A stretch of 64,000 nt of DNA. Origin: Vicia villosa (taxonomy: Eukaryota; Streptophyta; Magnoliopsida; Fabales; Fabaceae). The notes under the pieces are model-generated. The model did not search any database. It saw only the letters and a program-made list of their open reading frames with translations, and was not told the DNA's origin. Shown piece by piece: positions 46,601-57,849 of the stretch; position 1 is the stretch's first letter, and every line of letters starts with the position of its first letter. Location: the NCBI RefSeq assembly GCF_029867415.1, contig NC_081184.1, positions 72,164,616 to 72,228,615 of the forward strand, read 5' to 3'. Both the position numbers and the translations under genes were made by a program.

Positions 46601-47611
46601 GGTAATTCATTTGTTATTTTGTTGCTTTATGTAGATGATATTCTCATAGCAAGCAACAATGTTGAAGATGTGATGAGGGTGAAGGCTGAACTCCATAAGG
46701 AGTTCGATATGAAGGATCTGGGAGCTGCTTCCAGGATTCTTGGAATTGACATTCGAAGAGATAGAAAGAAGTCGAAGTTATGTCTATCTCAAGAGGCATA
46801 TCTACGGAAGATTCTTGAAAAGTTTGGTATGTCGAATTCGAAGCCAGTTGTGACTCCAACAAACCCTCAATTCAAGCTGAGTATTGATCAGTGTCCCAGT
46901 ACTGATGTCGAAAGAGCCTATATGAATAGCATCCCATATGCTAATATAGTCGGTTCTTTGATGTATGCTATGGTCTGTACTAGACCCGACATAGCTTACG
47001 CAGTAAGTCTTGTAAGCAGGTACATGGCGAATCCTGGAAAGGCTCACTGGCAAGCATTGAAGTGGATTTTAAGGTACATAAATGGGTCTCTGAATAGAGT
47101 CCTAATTTATGGTGGAGCCTTGGGTGAAGATAGTAAAGCAGTAATAGAAGGATATGTCGACTCTGATTATGCAGGTTGTATGGATTCCAGAAAATCTATT
47201 TCTGGATATGTTTTCACTATGTTTGGCACTGCAATTAGTTGGAAAGCCACACTTCAGAAGGTTGTTGCTCTATCAACCACTGAAGCGGAGTATATTGCCC
47301 TAACTGAAGCTGTGAAAGAAGCATTGTGGCTTGAAGGTTTTGCGAATGAGCTGAAACTTCAAGGTCGAGGTATCACTGTTAAATGTGATAGTCAAAGTGC
47401 AATACACCTGTCGAAGAATTCAGCCTATCATGAGCGAACTAAGCACATTGATGTGAGGCTGCATTTCGTCAGAAGAGTAATCGAGCGTGGAGAAGTCCAA
47501 GTGCTGAAGGTTTCGACTGAAGACAATGCTGCTGATATGATCACCAAGACATTGCCGAGTTGCAAGTTTTTCCACTGTATGCAGTTGATAAAGCTGCATG
47601 AAGAAAGCTAG
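43649..47611 (+). pseudogene. Copia gag-pol polyprotein, one in-frame TGA
   Basis: The ATG at 43649 (MPSTKYEIEKFTG) follows the primer site directly; an upstream in-frame GTG is less likely. Domains in order: gag with LWRLKMKALLVQQGC; a CCHC knuckle CYHCKKEGHTRKVC near residue 235; protease WIMDSGCTWHMT; the GAG-pre-integrase block WHMRLGHVSERGL; integrase with DLWGPA, VDDYSRKLWVF, RTDNGLEFCNEAF and TPQQNGLAERFNRT; and RT with CKWIFKVKEG, ARLVARGFTQKEGVDF and [11 protein letters not shown]. RNase H follows ([43 protein letters not shown]). The frame is about 1,320 codons and is intact except for a TGA at 46595-46597, a few codons before the YVDD active site. The stop makes the copy non-autonomous unless it is read through. 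It resembles Tork-like copia polyproteins, though the clade call is tentative. Confidence 0.96.
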
Positions 47612-47653
47612 TTTGTTCCTTGACGTTGTAGAGTTAGGTCCAAGGTGGAGATT

Positions 47654-48089
47654 TGTGAGATATTGGATCGAACTCTAGTATTGTCGAAGGATAGCTTCTT
47701 GGTTCGACAGAATTAAGCATGAAGTCGAAGGTTGTTCACATGCTTGTGTCGAAGATGCTAGGGTTGTTAGCATGTTAAATTAGGTTTTAGTGTTTAAACC
47801 CTAATTTGTTAAGTTAGCTTGTTTATTAAGTTGGCTTGTGTAATGGGTCTTGTGGAAAAAGCCCATTAGTTAGTATGTTAGGTTTTATTATAAATAGCAT
47901 ACTAGTCTCTCATCATTGCTAAGCTGCAAATCCTAATTTAGGGTGAGAGAGGTTATTTGTTATTCTTGTAAACTTGTAATCTTGTTTTAAGAGAAAGTAA
48001 AAGAATAACGGTTATAACCAATTATTGTGTTCTTCTTCTCCCCTATAATTCCCTATTATACTTTGTTATTGGTATCGTTTTTCACAACA
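47654..48089 (+). repeat. Right copia LTR
   Basis: By eye identical to the left LTR over all 436 bp. It is preceded by the purine tract at 47641-47653. Confidence 0.96.
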
Positions 48090-48514
48090 TTTATGATGCA
48101 ATAATATTTGTTAATTACGATGAGACTTGCCCTTACATGTTGTTATTTCAGATTGAGGATAGCGGCTTTCGACTTGGTGAGGATTAGCTCATAAGTCAGT
48201 GTGGTAGTATAGTGTCAGGTGTCATGCTCTGATATTGTAACACTGGGGGAATGCTAGTTTAGAGTCTATGATGATACTCTATTCTGTTGTTATTGTATTA
48301 ATTTTGTGGGATATTGCATAGATGATGTTATGCTTATCCGTATGATGAATATTCTGCTGTGTAGAAACATGATTTTATTAAATTGATGATTGTTCATTAG
48401 TGAAGCATGGCAAGTGAGTTATAATAAATTGTTTTATTGAGTTGTGGCGCCCTTGTTTTCATGTTTACTCTAAAATTGTTATATAAATGTCGCGGGGTTT
48501 AGAAGGGTGTTACA

Positions 48515-49214
48515 ATAGTCGCATTTCATTTTGGATGATTATGAATTTGTGTGATTTGATGTATGAACTTATATGAATTACCGTGACTTGAATATGAATT
48601 CTTATGTGACATTGTGATGTGTGTCATTTTGGTTGAAATAGCGAAGTGAATTGAACGGTAACGATTATACCGCAAAGTGATGAATATTATGACTTGAACC
48701 TGAATATATTGTTTATCATAACTTTGTTTATACAGTTTGATATCTCACCCCTTTATTTGTTTTGCCGTTACCTTTATACTAGTAACGTGCAGGTGATTGC
48801 AGTGATGAAGATTTAGTTGTCGTGAGTTCGAGTCGGTGTTCTCGCTCTAATACGTAGCACTTGGGGGGGATGAACGATAGATGTTTAGATGTTATAGTTT
48901 TGAAATTCTGAATTTTAAATAGTGGTTGATGAAGTACCACGATGTTTTCAAGTTGTTTCAGTTGAATAAAATAATATGTTATTTATACTTGAATTTTGTG
49001 ATTCCGAATTAATATAAAGACTTTTGGCTTCAAAGCTTAAATGTATGATGTTATCGGTTTATCCGAATGCAAAGTGTTATGTCTCTTTTGAAATAAAGTG
49101 AGCATATTGTTTTATGAAACGTGATTTAATATGAAGTGTGACATCCTGTGTTTTGCTGAAACTTTTATACTCTGATTTTTCGTTATATTTACCGGGTAGA
49201 TTTGGGGTGTTATA
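48515..49214 (+). repeat. Left LTR of the short-interior element, second part
   Basis: It continues the LTR cut at 34645. It ends ...GGGTAGATTTGGGGTGTTATA, where the final TTACA seen in the other LTR has become TTATA, a C-to-T change at the terminus. It contains TAATACGTAGCACTTGGGGG, which also occurs inverted near 53600. Confidence 0.85.
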
Positions 49215-49387
49215 TTAGTGGTATCAGAGCAGGTCGGTCCGTCCGGCTAAGTTGTCGAGTCAGTTGAGTTGTGCGACAGTTGAGTACTATCGGTGTGTGA
49301 TCCCTTAGTACGCGACATGTGTGTGAAACACTGTCGGTACTTGTTTGCTTTGTTGCGGGAATTAGTTTGAGCGAAGTGGGGGAGAGT
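49215..49387 (+). other. 173-bp interior: primer site, leader and polypurine tract
   Basis: After TTAG comes TGGTATCAGAGCAGG, the initiator tRNA-Met primer site (49219-49233). It is followed by a leader clearly homologous to 12392-12530 and immediately by AGTGGGGGAGAGT, the polypurine tract, and then the right LTR. No codons for any element protein remain. Confidence 0.9.
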
Positions 49388-51542
49388 TGTAACGCCCTGA
49401 ATTTAAGTAATTGTTTAATTAAATTAATTAAGTATTCAATTGTTGGAAATCGTCGAAGTTGGGGAATTTATCTGTATTAATTTAAGGGACGCAAGTGAAT
49501 TATTATATTGTTTGAGCGGTTGAATGGAAAGTCGGATTAAATTAGTCTGTTTAATCGGGAAATAATGTTAGAAATAATATTATGGCATTGGACTATTTAT
49601 TTAATTAATTTGGTTGGATGGTGTTAGTATCAGTGGAATTGCAATTAATAGGCCCGTTAAGGTTATGAAGAAAATATTATCATTTGGTTGAAGTTGAATT
49701 GAGGATTGTTTTAGTATCAGTAAGACAAAAAAGGTTTTAGAAGAGGTACTTGAAGGTTGCTGAGAAAAGAGGAACAAGGTTGGTGGTGATACGAAGAGCT
49801 TTGTCGTTAAGAGGAAACTGGAAGAATTATGCGAAGCCAAAAGCTAGGAATTCGACCAAAAATTGTAGAGCGGACTCCGAATACAAGGTAAGGGTGAGGA
49901 TCTTGCTCTATAAACGGGGATGTGATGAATCGTATATGGGGTTTGGGGTTATAATTTTATCTCTGCATTTGTGTAATTGTGTTTTACTGTGTTGTAATTT
50001 CTCCAGTGAAATTGATGCCAAGATGATTATTGATTTACTGTGTTGTTTGTGATTTTTGAGTGAATTGAAAATTACCCCTGATCGGTTTGATCGATGAAAT
50101 TCTATGTGATGCTATGTGTTGAACCTCTGTGATGTTGTGTTGGTAAACTTTCTGGGAATTAGAACGCTTCTCTGAGAGAGTTTGATTAGGAGAACGAGAG
50201 AAAATATAAACCGGGAAGAGAAGAAAAAATTGTGTGGGACGGGAGCCACCAACATGGGGCGGGCGTCCCAGCTTTTTAAAAGAGAAAAAATGCATATATA
50301 ATGAAGCAAGGTGGGGCGGGGGCCACACACATGGGGGTGGGCGCCCCAGACCCCCTAAGTGTTATGGAACATACGTCCCAGGGTGATAAAGTAAGGAGGC
50401 GTGGTCTTCATGGAAGTAAGGGTGGGGACCACTCAGTTTAATCTTTTCCTCATTTTAGTCGTTTTCCTTAATTCTGGTTAATCTTATACTCTTATAGTAA
50501 TTATAGCTACATGATGTATTTTATGGGAAGATCTTAGCATAATTGTAGAAATCATATATTAGTAGCAGAGTAATAAGGGGTAACAAACTCAGTTAAATTA
50601 GCCGAAGTGTATGCACACCTTAATTGTAGCAGAGCTTGGAACTTTTAGCAGAAGAGAATTGGTTGATAGTAGAAGGTATTGATTGTAAGATCAGTAGAAA
50701 ATAATATAATTGAAAATGATAGAACCTATTGGTAGTACTACACTAGCAGTAATAGTGTGGATGGATAATAACAATAACAAACAGATACCATAGCACGTAG
50801 AAATTAATGATAGCAAAACAACAGTACTGTTAGTATAAGTAGCATAAATATTAAATAATGGTTATTAGTAAGAATAATAAAGTTTTTACCCGTTAATTAA
50901 TTAAGCGGTTTTAATCGAGAGTTGTCAAAATACTTACGGAACGTGCGCCGATTGTTTTGATTGGATCATTGTGTTGAGTACTTACTGAAAAATATGTGAA
51001 GTTGTTATTGGATTAAATGTATCAATCTGTGTTCGTTGATTTGTGTTGTGATGTATCGCGACGTTGTGTGGATTAATTGTGTTGGTTGGTATTGTTGATT
51101 TGTGGTGTGATATATTGCGATGTGGCGTTGCGACTATTCTGGTGAATATTGTGAAGTTTAGGAAATAAAGTGACGATAAATTACCTCTAATTATTGGTAT
51201 TATTTGTGATATAGGCGTATGCCTCGTGATGATTTTTATGGTGAATATATTGGTGATGTTGCCTTCATCGAGTCGCATGAATTTCATCTTGTGACAGCCT
51301 GGACTGGCAAAATGTGACAAAGGCTTATGCCTGTTTGAATGCCTCTAATAATTGGCTTCAAAGCTTAAATGTATGATGTTATTGGCTCATCCGAATGCGA
51401 AGTGTTATGTATCTTTTGAAATAAAGTGAGCAGATTGTTTTATGAAATGTGATTTAGTGTGAAGTGTGACATCCCGTATTTTGCTGAAACTTTTATATTC
51501 TGATTTTTTATTATAATTACCGGGTAGATTTGGGGTGTTACA
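49388..51542 (+). repeat. Right LTR of the short-interior element
   Basis: It is 2,155 bp with TG/CA ends. Relative to the left LTR it lacks about 565 bp, joined at a TTGGC microhomology (51352-51356). It has an extra duplicated ~75-bp GC-rich segment at about 50235-50330. The palindrome of the left LTR has decayed by changes at CpG sites (near 50370). Confidence 0.88.
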
Positions 51543-52548
51543 GTCGTTATGGACATTACAAGGAGAATTGTCCAACAATCATCATAGGGAAGCACGCTAT
51601 GGGAGAAAGCAACAATACTGGGAGTAGAAGCATGAATGATGTGGGGAGTGGCGGTAATGGTAGGAAAGGTGGAAGTGAGGTGGAAGAGGGCCCTAGGAAA
51701 ATAGTTCAGAAGCAGAAGAGGGTTAGGAAGACGATAGATGGCCGGAGGAACATAATTCCGAGGAACGTTAATGAGAAAGTAGTTGCAGGAGGATATCGTT
51801 TTCTTATTTTAGGAAATGAGAATCAAGGTGATATAGATGATTGTAATAATAATAATAATAATGTCGTGAATCATCTTAATTTGGAAAATAATAATGCTGA
51901 TAAGGTCGTCCCTAGTAATCATAACATAGTAGGAGCCATAAATGAAAATACAGGTGGCATTAGTGTAAATGATAAGGTGGCAACAACAAGGAGAGTTGAT
52001 AAGGAAGATATCATAGATTCCTTAATATCATTGGGAATTAATGGTGGGGCCGAGAATAATATTACTGCTTCACAAAATCAAAGAAGTGGTACCAGGAAAC
52101 ATAAACTGAACGCAAAAAAACAAGAAATTAACCCTAGCAACACGGGGAGGTATTCAATTGAAGGAGAAAGTTGGAGGTATCAGCAGATCTGGTGTGGAGT
52201 ATACCCTTGAGAAGTTTATGGCGGGAGAAATTGAAGAGGCTGCTCAGTATAGAACTTTTAATTTACAGAGGAGAGAAAAATGAATTATTGGAGGAATTGA
52301 GAGGATTAACGTGTAGGAATAAGGTTACAGGTGTTATACATGCAATGGTTAATACCCATGCAGATGAGGGAGATACTATTGTTATCGATGAGCCACCCGA
52401 TATAAATAGTATACGTAGAATTTTCTCCTACCCTATCGAGAACCCTCATACTTCAGAGTGTCTCAAGATGGATGGGAGCGAGAATAGTGCTATTGAGGTA
52501 GCAGGGTTTGAAGATGATGTTGATGTTATCAAGGAGACTCCGTATTGA
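51543..52548 (+). pseudogene. LINE ORF1, second half with rest of the zinc knuckle
   Basis: The sequence resumes after the TSD with YGHYKENCP, which completes the C-x2-C-x4-H-x4-C knuckle begun at 32659. A low-complexity asparagine-rich and basic linker follows (51543-52210). A second frame (52171-52548) continues the C-terminal part with HADEGDTIVIDEPPD. The two frames overlap, so a frameshift lies near 52200. Confidence 0.8.
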
Positions 52549-52609
52549 GTTGGATGGCGTCTGGAACTATTTCACTCATATTTATCGTTATGATGTGTAC
52601 AAACTTAAA

Positions 52610-53271
52610 AATAATGTGTTGGAATTGTATAGGGGCCGCTAGTAAGGCGTTTTATTGATATTGCAAGCAATATTTGGATAGTAATAATCCTAGTGAGTTA
52701 GTAATCTTGGAGACAAGGTGTGATCCTCTAAAAATTAAGAAGGTTCTAATGAAGATGGGCTTTGACATGATAGAATATTCGGATAATATGGGGTTTGCTG
52801 GTGGTATTGTTATAACCTGTAAATATAGTGATATCAGTATCCAAGTTCGTACGAAAAATCATCAATTTATCCACACCAAAGTTTGTATGGAGCATAGGGA
52901 GGAGTGGTGGTTCACGGCTGTCTATGCAAGTCCTAATGATAATAGTAAGAAGCGGTTGTGGGATGAGATGAAGAATATAGTTCGAGATTTGAATGGGAGT
53001 TGGATGGTTGCTGGTGACTTTAATGATATTAACTATGTTAATGATAAGAAAGGAGGTTTTCCAGCTTCCATTCAAAGATGCCAAAAGATGAAAGATAGAA
53101 TGGACAGTTGTAAGTTGAACAATATGGAGACTCATGGGCTTAGGTTCACGTGGAGAGGTCATGTTTTCCATGGGGGTCAGAGAATATATGAGAAGCTTGA
53201 TAGAGCCCTTAATAATGATGATTGGCATATTCAATTTCCAGATGCATCCGTCCAAGTGTTAGTGCGTGTAG
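52610..53271 (+). pseudogene. LINE ORF2 endonuclease domain, broken and truncated
   Basis: This is the apurinic-type endonuclease that nicks target DNA for LINE insertion. The frame from about 52674 shows SELVILETRCDP, WWFTAVYASPND, WMVAGDFNDI and HGLRFTW, the ordered blocks of Exo_endo_phos endonucleases. The N-terminal WNC-type block near 52615-52650 is frameshifted and contains stops. The domain is cut after FPDASVQVL at 53271 by an inverted LTR, so RT is absent from the window. Confidence 0.88.
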
Positions 53272-54767
53272 TGTAACACCCCAAATCTACCCGGTAATTA
53301 TAATACAAATCAGAGTACTTTAAAACTTCCAACAACTATTTGGGATATCACATTTCAACATAAACAAACAACTTGTATTTCATTTAACATAGATACATAG
53401 CATTCGGATGAACAATTTACAACAAAACTTTACTCATATGAAAACATCACAACCTTTTATTAATTACGCAGCAAAATCACATCTTTCAACTTAGAAGTCA
53501 TTTATAACTTTATTCAACTAAAATAAATTTCAACTTTATAATTAGTCAACAACTAGAGTAGTAACAACAACATAGAAACAATTATCATTCATCCCCCCCG
53601 AGTGCTACGTATCAGAGCAACTAGACCGACTTGGACTAATAACAACTAATTCTTCATTCTCGAATACATGCACGTTACCAGTATAAAGGCAACGGCGAAA
53701 ACAAATGAAAGGGTGAGACATCGAATCAATATAAATAGGTGTATAATAAACAGTATATTAGATTAAATCATACATATATCACCACTTTATAACAATAAAT
53801 GTGCAACAACAGACAAACAACTTAATAACAACAATAAGACAACTTTAATCACCCATCACATCAGCATAACAACTTAAATCAACGCAGCTTAATAACAACA
53901 AATTAGTTTAACACACAACTTAAGATGCGACTCAACTATGCATATGCATATGGTACCATTGGAGCAGAACTCCCAACTTAGAAAATTGCCAGTTAATAGA
54001 GGCATCGAGGCATAAGGCTTCGTCGCTAATTCGTCAATCCAAACCAACATGGTGAGCATAGCTCCAACTTAAAAATAGCCAATCCAGGCCAACTAAAAGA
54101 TGCAAATGTATGAATGCAACACTCACATACAACAATAACAATCATCGCAAGGCATAGGCCTACATCAACATTGTACCAATAAACAGAGGTACTCAACTTC
54201 GCTTCAACACTGGCCATAGGCCTACAACTTAATCAACTCATCAACAACAACTTATAACAACAACAGCTCAACAACAACAATGTATTTGATAATAACTTAT
54301 TCACAATAATAAACAACAACACAATTCTGTAAATCGGACAATCTAGCTTCACTTGCAATTCAACTTATTCGGCATAATTCCAACAAGACAAACCAACCAA
54401 AAATACCTACAAATGTAAACGAATTACTCCGACAATTTTTGACTACCAACCGGTTAACTAATTATACCGCTTAAATCTACTAATCGGTACTGCTTTTATA
54501 TACTATTATTACTATAATGTATTTATATTGCTACTAATCAATTGTTCTTCTGCTGAAAATTACTACCCTGCTAAATTAGTAGACATGCTATTGGGACTTC
54601 TGTCAAATATTCACTAGGTCACTTTACTGCTACTCAACATGTACTACTAAAAATTACACTACTTTGTTATATTGCTTCTACTGGTATACCACCTCAGTCA
54701 AATTAATCAACTACTACCATTATAACACCTTTAATGTATTAATTCATTATAATATTTAATCATGTTA
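53272..54767 (-). mobile_element. Inverted LTR related to the 32660-51542 element, interrupted
   Basis: It starts TGTAACACCCCAAATCTACC, the reverse complement of the LTR end at 51542. It contains inverse counterparts of several landmarks, including GAGTGCTACGTATCAGAGC and AACGTGCATG-type sequence. It is more diverged than the two LTRs to the left and is cut at 54767 by the next element, so its other terminus is not seen. No coding sequence is present. Confidence 0.75.
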
Positions 54768-56245
54768 TGAAGATGGAGAAAAACACAAGAAAGAGGGGTT
54801 TGAATTGTGTTCTTAGAAATTTCTTCTTTCATTTGAAAACAAGTCTTCATTTGGTTACTTATCTTTCTCATTATATTTAAGAATATATTTTGAAAGCATA
54901 AGTGTAAAGCTTTCTAATGAGTATATGCCTGGAAGCTCTTGATTGAATGAAAGGTTAGACGGTAAAGTACACCTTCATTTTATCCTGGTTCGTTTGCAGC
55001 TCAAACTACTCCAGTCCACCCGCCAAGGTGATTTCGCCTCTCTCAATTGAGGACTTAATCCACTATAATCAAAACTGATTACAAATGCATAACCAACTGT
55101 CATGACTAACAATACAAATGCACAACCAACTGTCGTGACTAACAATACACTGCACAAGCCAACTGCAAGTGATTAACACTAGATAGTAAACCGTTCAGGG
55201 ATTTCCACGAGATATAACGTTTATTTACCTAGAAACCTCCAAGAGTCTAGCAGGAACTCTAGGCCCTCTCAAATATCGATATCAGAAGGATACTTAAGGA
55301 CATCAATTCTATCATGAATTATGTTTCTGGAGAATTACAGGAGTACTTCTAATCAAGCAGATTTTCTCTTTCTCACTTTAGTTTTTCTTCATATAGGCAC
55401 ATAGTAGTGTATTTTTACTCTCTTGTTAAGTCATCATATATTTCATATATGATTAGCCTCTCATGTGTATTCTTCGTACTTTTTATGTTGCTGTTTTCCC
55501 AATTTCAAGTTCAAAGTTTTCTCTTTATATAGGCTTGGTATAATACCGTTGGAGCATATCCGTTAAAGCATATTTTATAAATAGCTTTTAATTCTTTGCC
55601 TCGATTGAATCATGAAATACATATTTCCAAGGCAAATCCAATCTTTAGTGTAATAATTATTTTTGGTGGCGTGTTTTCTTCATTTTTATTCTTCCAAGAT
55701 GTAGCCAAGATAGATATCATCATTTGTCTTTACTTCGAGCACTGTGATTGCATGTATGTAACTTTGTTGGAACATTTTACTATATTTTTATATGTTTCTT
55801 GTTGGTTGATCTTGCTTTTAGTCAGATGTTGTTTCTGATCTTTTCATCTTGAACGCTTCTGATCATTTATTGATGTTTCTGATCTATTACTTTGAGTTTG
55901 TATGAACCTTTTCTGATCTTTTTCATTCTCCAGTCTTCAGAACTTCTACTTCTGATCAATCACGTTAGAAACTTCTGACTCAACAACTTCTGAATATAAA
56001 TAACTTCCAACAGAAGATTTTTGATACAATTATCATGCTTGTTTCTTTAGACGAATATCAGCATTGTTCTGAGCACGTGGTTTTGTATCCCAAACAAAAT
56101 GATTCTGATGCATGTCGAATAAGACTTATAAGATAACATCTGCACGCTCAATGAAACCATTTGTAATAAAATTGTTACTAACAAAATATATGTTTGTTAT
56201 CATCAAAACCAGATTCTGAACATAGATCCCAATCTTGTTCTAACA
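54768..56245 (-). repeat. 3' LTR of the Sirevirus derivative
   Basis: It is 1,478 bp, with plus-strand ends TGAAGATGGAG and TTGTTCTAACA. Its first ~155 bp match 59235-59391. A cluster of TTCTGATC-type words lies around 55830-56000. No gene is inside. Confidence 0.85.
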
Positions 56246-56770
56246 ATCTCCTCCTTTTTTATGATGACAAAAACCATGTATTTTGATGGAACAATTTTAT
56301 AGGGTGATAAAAAATAAGCAAATTGAATTAGCTCATCTGAGTTAGATAACCATATGCACTAGTTTCTGAGTCATAGATCCCCCTAGGGTAAATAGCTTAT
56401 ATGAAATCTTTAGAGGCTTTGCAACACCTTATAAAAACAGGATGTTTTATTCTCGGGATAGATGTTTAGATGTTAAATCAAAATCTATCTTTCTCCCCCT
56501 TTTTGTCATAATCAAAAAGCATAAGAAAGTCAATCATGATGCTTAGTTGAGACATAAATGTATTCAGGCATGTTAACAGATAAATGCAGTCTATGACTAA
56601 GTGATTTCTCTTAACAGGATCATAATAACATAATTTTCTTTGTTCAAAATGTATAACCAAGTTTATCAGAATGAAAACATAAATCATAATATAAGCATGA
56701 GAGCATAACTTCATTTAAATAAAAAACAACGGGTTCACAAAAAGTAGCAAATGGAAAGACATAAAGAAAA

Positions 56771-57506
56771 TTAATCTTCAAGTTCTTCAATCTTGTTCAC
56801 ACGGGCACACTTTTTCGTAGTAAGTGCATGCTCAGGCCCCACTTTTCCAACTAATCTCCAGATTCCATCGTTCATGATTATTTCAGACAGGATTCTTCCA
56901 TACGGAATGTGAGAATGTGTCTGATTTCTGGATATCTCAATGGAGTGCCTCAGATGGTTGAATATTGTTTTAGGAAGGTCAATCCTATGGTGGTGTGTCA
57001 GAAGAAACACAAAAACTCTGTCATCGTGGGTCATGACATTCCTTACTGGAGTCCTAGGACGAAGATTGGTTAAAGAGAATTTGAACCAAATTTTGGGATA
57101 TGGGAGGAGGTTTTCAGGATTATTTGGTTCGTAAGGAACAGAGCTATCAAACAGGATTTTGAAGGATCTTACCAAGTCCAAGTCAGATTGAAAATCATCG
57201 ATGGTGAATCCAAATGAAATACAACCTGTGGCTTTGATAATCGACGAGATGGTAACAACAATGGGAAGTTTGAAGATTTTGGAGAGAATGGTATTTCCGT
57301 CATCACTGATTTTAGCAAATTTCCAGAATTCTTTCACCAACACAGGAAGAATAGGACCTCAAAGCATTGAGTAGTAATTTGACCAGTTCTGGTTTTGTGA
57401 GCTCCATATTATTTCCTTTGCATCATCCTTGAGAGACGCAAGATTAGGATCCTTCTCAGAGATGATATTCAGATAGTTCACATCTCCAAGGTAAGTCATG
57501 GCGGAC
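56771..57506 (-). pseudogene. Env-like ORF 2 of the Sirevirus derivative, one in-frame stop
   Basis: Frames 57506-57359 (from MSAMTYLGDVNYLNII; an upstream same-frame ATG exists at 57676) and 57343-56771 are the same phase, separated by one TGA at 57359-57361. Landmarks are LVKEFWKFAKISDDGN, NPENLLPYPKIWFKFSL and THSHIPYGRILSEIIMNDG. The layout and the IP(Y/F)GR(I/V)LSEI block resemble legume env-like proteins found between pol and the 3' LTR of SIRE-type elements. That is from memory and not certain. No signal peptide or clear membrane helix is seen. It is paralogous to the ORF at 57850-58644. Confidence 0.65.
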
Positions 57507-57849
57507 ATGATTTTGATAGAGAGGAAGGTTTGGATGCAAGGATGAGAAGGATTTTGGTGATATTTGGTAGTAAAAAATGAGAGGAGTTTTAATGGTAAGA
57601 GGCTATTCTTGTGACCTAGATAGGTTATGATAGTGTCAAGTTGAAATAACTGACACACGCTTAAGAGTCTAGTCATTTCCTATTATCTTAGGAGAACGTG
57701 TAGGAATAGGCAATAGAGTGTTAGAGTTTGATTTATTCAAGATAAGGATAATAAATAAACAACAAAAAAAGAGAAAAATTCAGATAAACTATCTCAGAAT
57801 TACAACACATGTAAGCGTGATGAAAACATGTTAATTTGATACATTTATT

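Larger units (their letters stand above)
43188..48089 (+). mobile_element. Young Ty1/copia element with identical LTRs
   Basis: LTRs at 43188-43623 and 47654-48089 are both 436 bp and look identical base for base. The element is flanked by the perfect TSD TTTAT (43183-43187 and 48090-48094). A primer site matching tRNA-Phe follows the left LTR, and a purine tract (AAGGTGGAGATT) precedes the right LTR. A single gag-pol frame fills the interior. It is the youngest insertion visible in the window. Confidence 0.97.
34646..48514 (+). mobile_element. Solo LTR of the 9998-17967 family, itself hit by two insertions
   Basis: The LTR starts TGTAACACCCG at 34646 and ends GGGTGTTACA at 48514, with imperfect 5-bp flanks AGAGT/ATAGT. 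Its own sequence is 34646-36297, 43110-43187 and 48090-48514, about 2.1 kb. It shares GATGAT tracts and the block CTTTTGAACCGTTGGCC with the 9998 element. No interior or partner LTR follows, so it is a solo LTR formed by recombination. Confidence 0.8.
32660..51542 (+). mobile_element. LTR element with a 173-bp interior, expanded by nested insertions
   Basis: It begins TGTAACGCCCC at 32660 and ends GGTGTTACA at 51542, with the TSD GTCGT at 32655-32659 and 51543-51547 inside the LINE. The left LTR is 32660-34645 plus 48515-49214 once the later insertions are removed, about 2.68 kb. The interior is 49215-49387 and the right LTR 49388-51542. It carries a primer site and polypurine tract but no coding sequence, and must be mobilised in trans. 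Its leader is closely similar to that of the 9998-17967 element. Confidence 0.88.

Noticed and set aside
53272..54767. Possible full LTR element in minus orientation
   Set aside because: Only one terminus is visible and the sequence is cut at 54768, so a complete element or solo LTR cannot be claimed.
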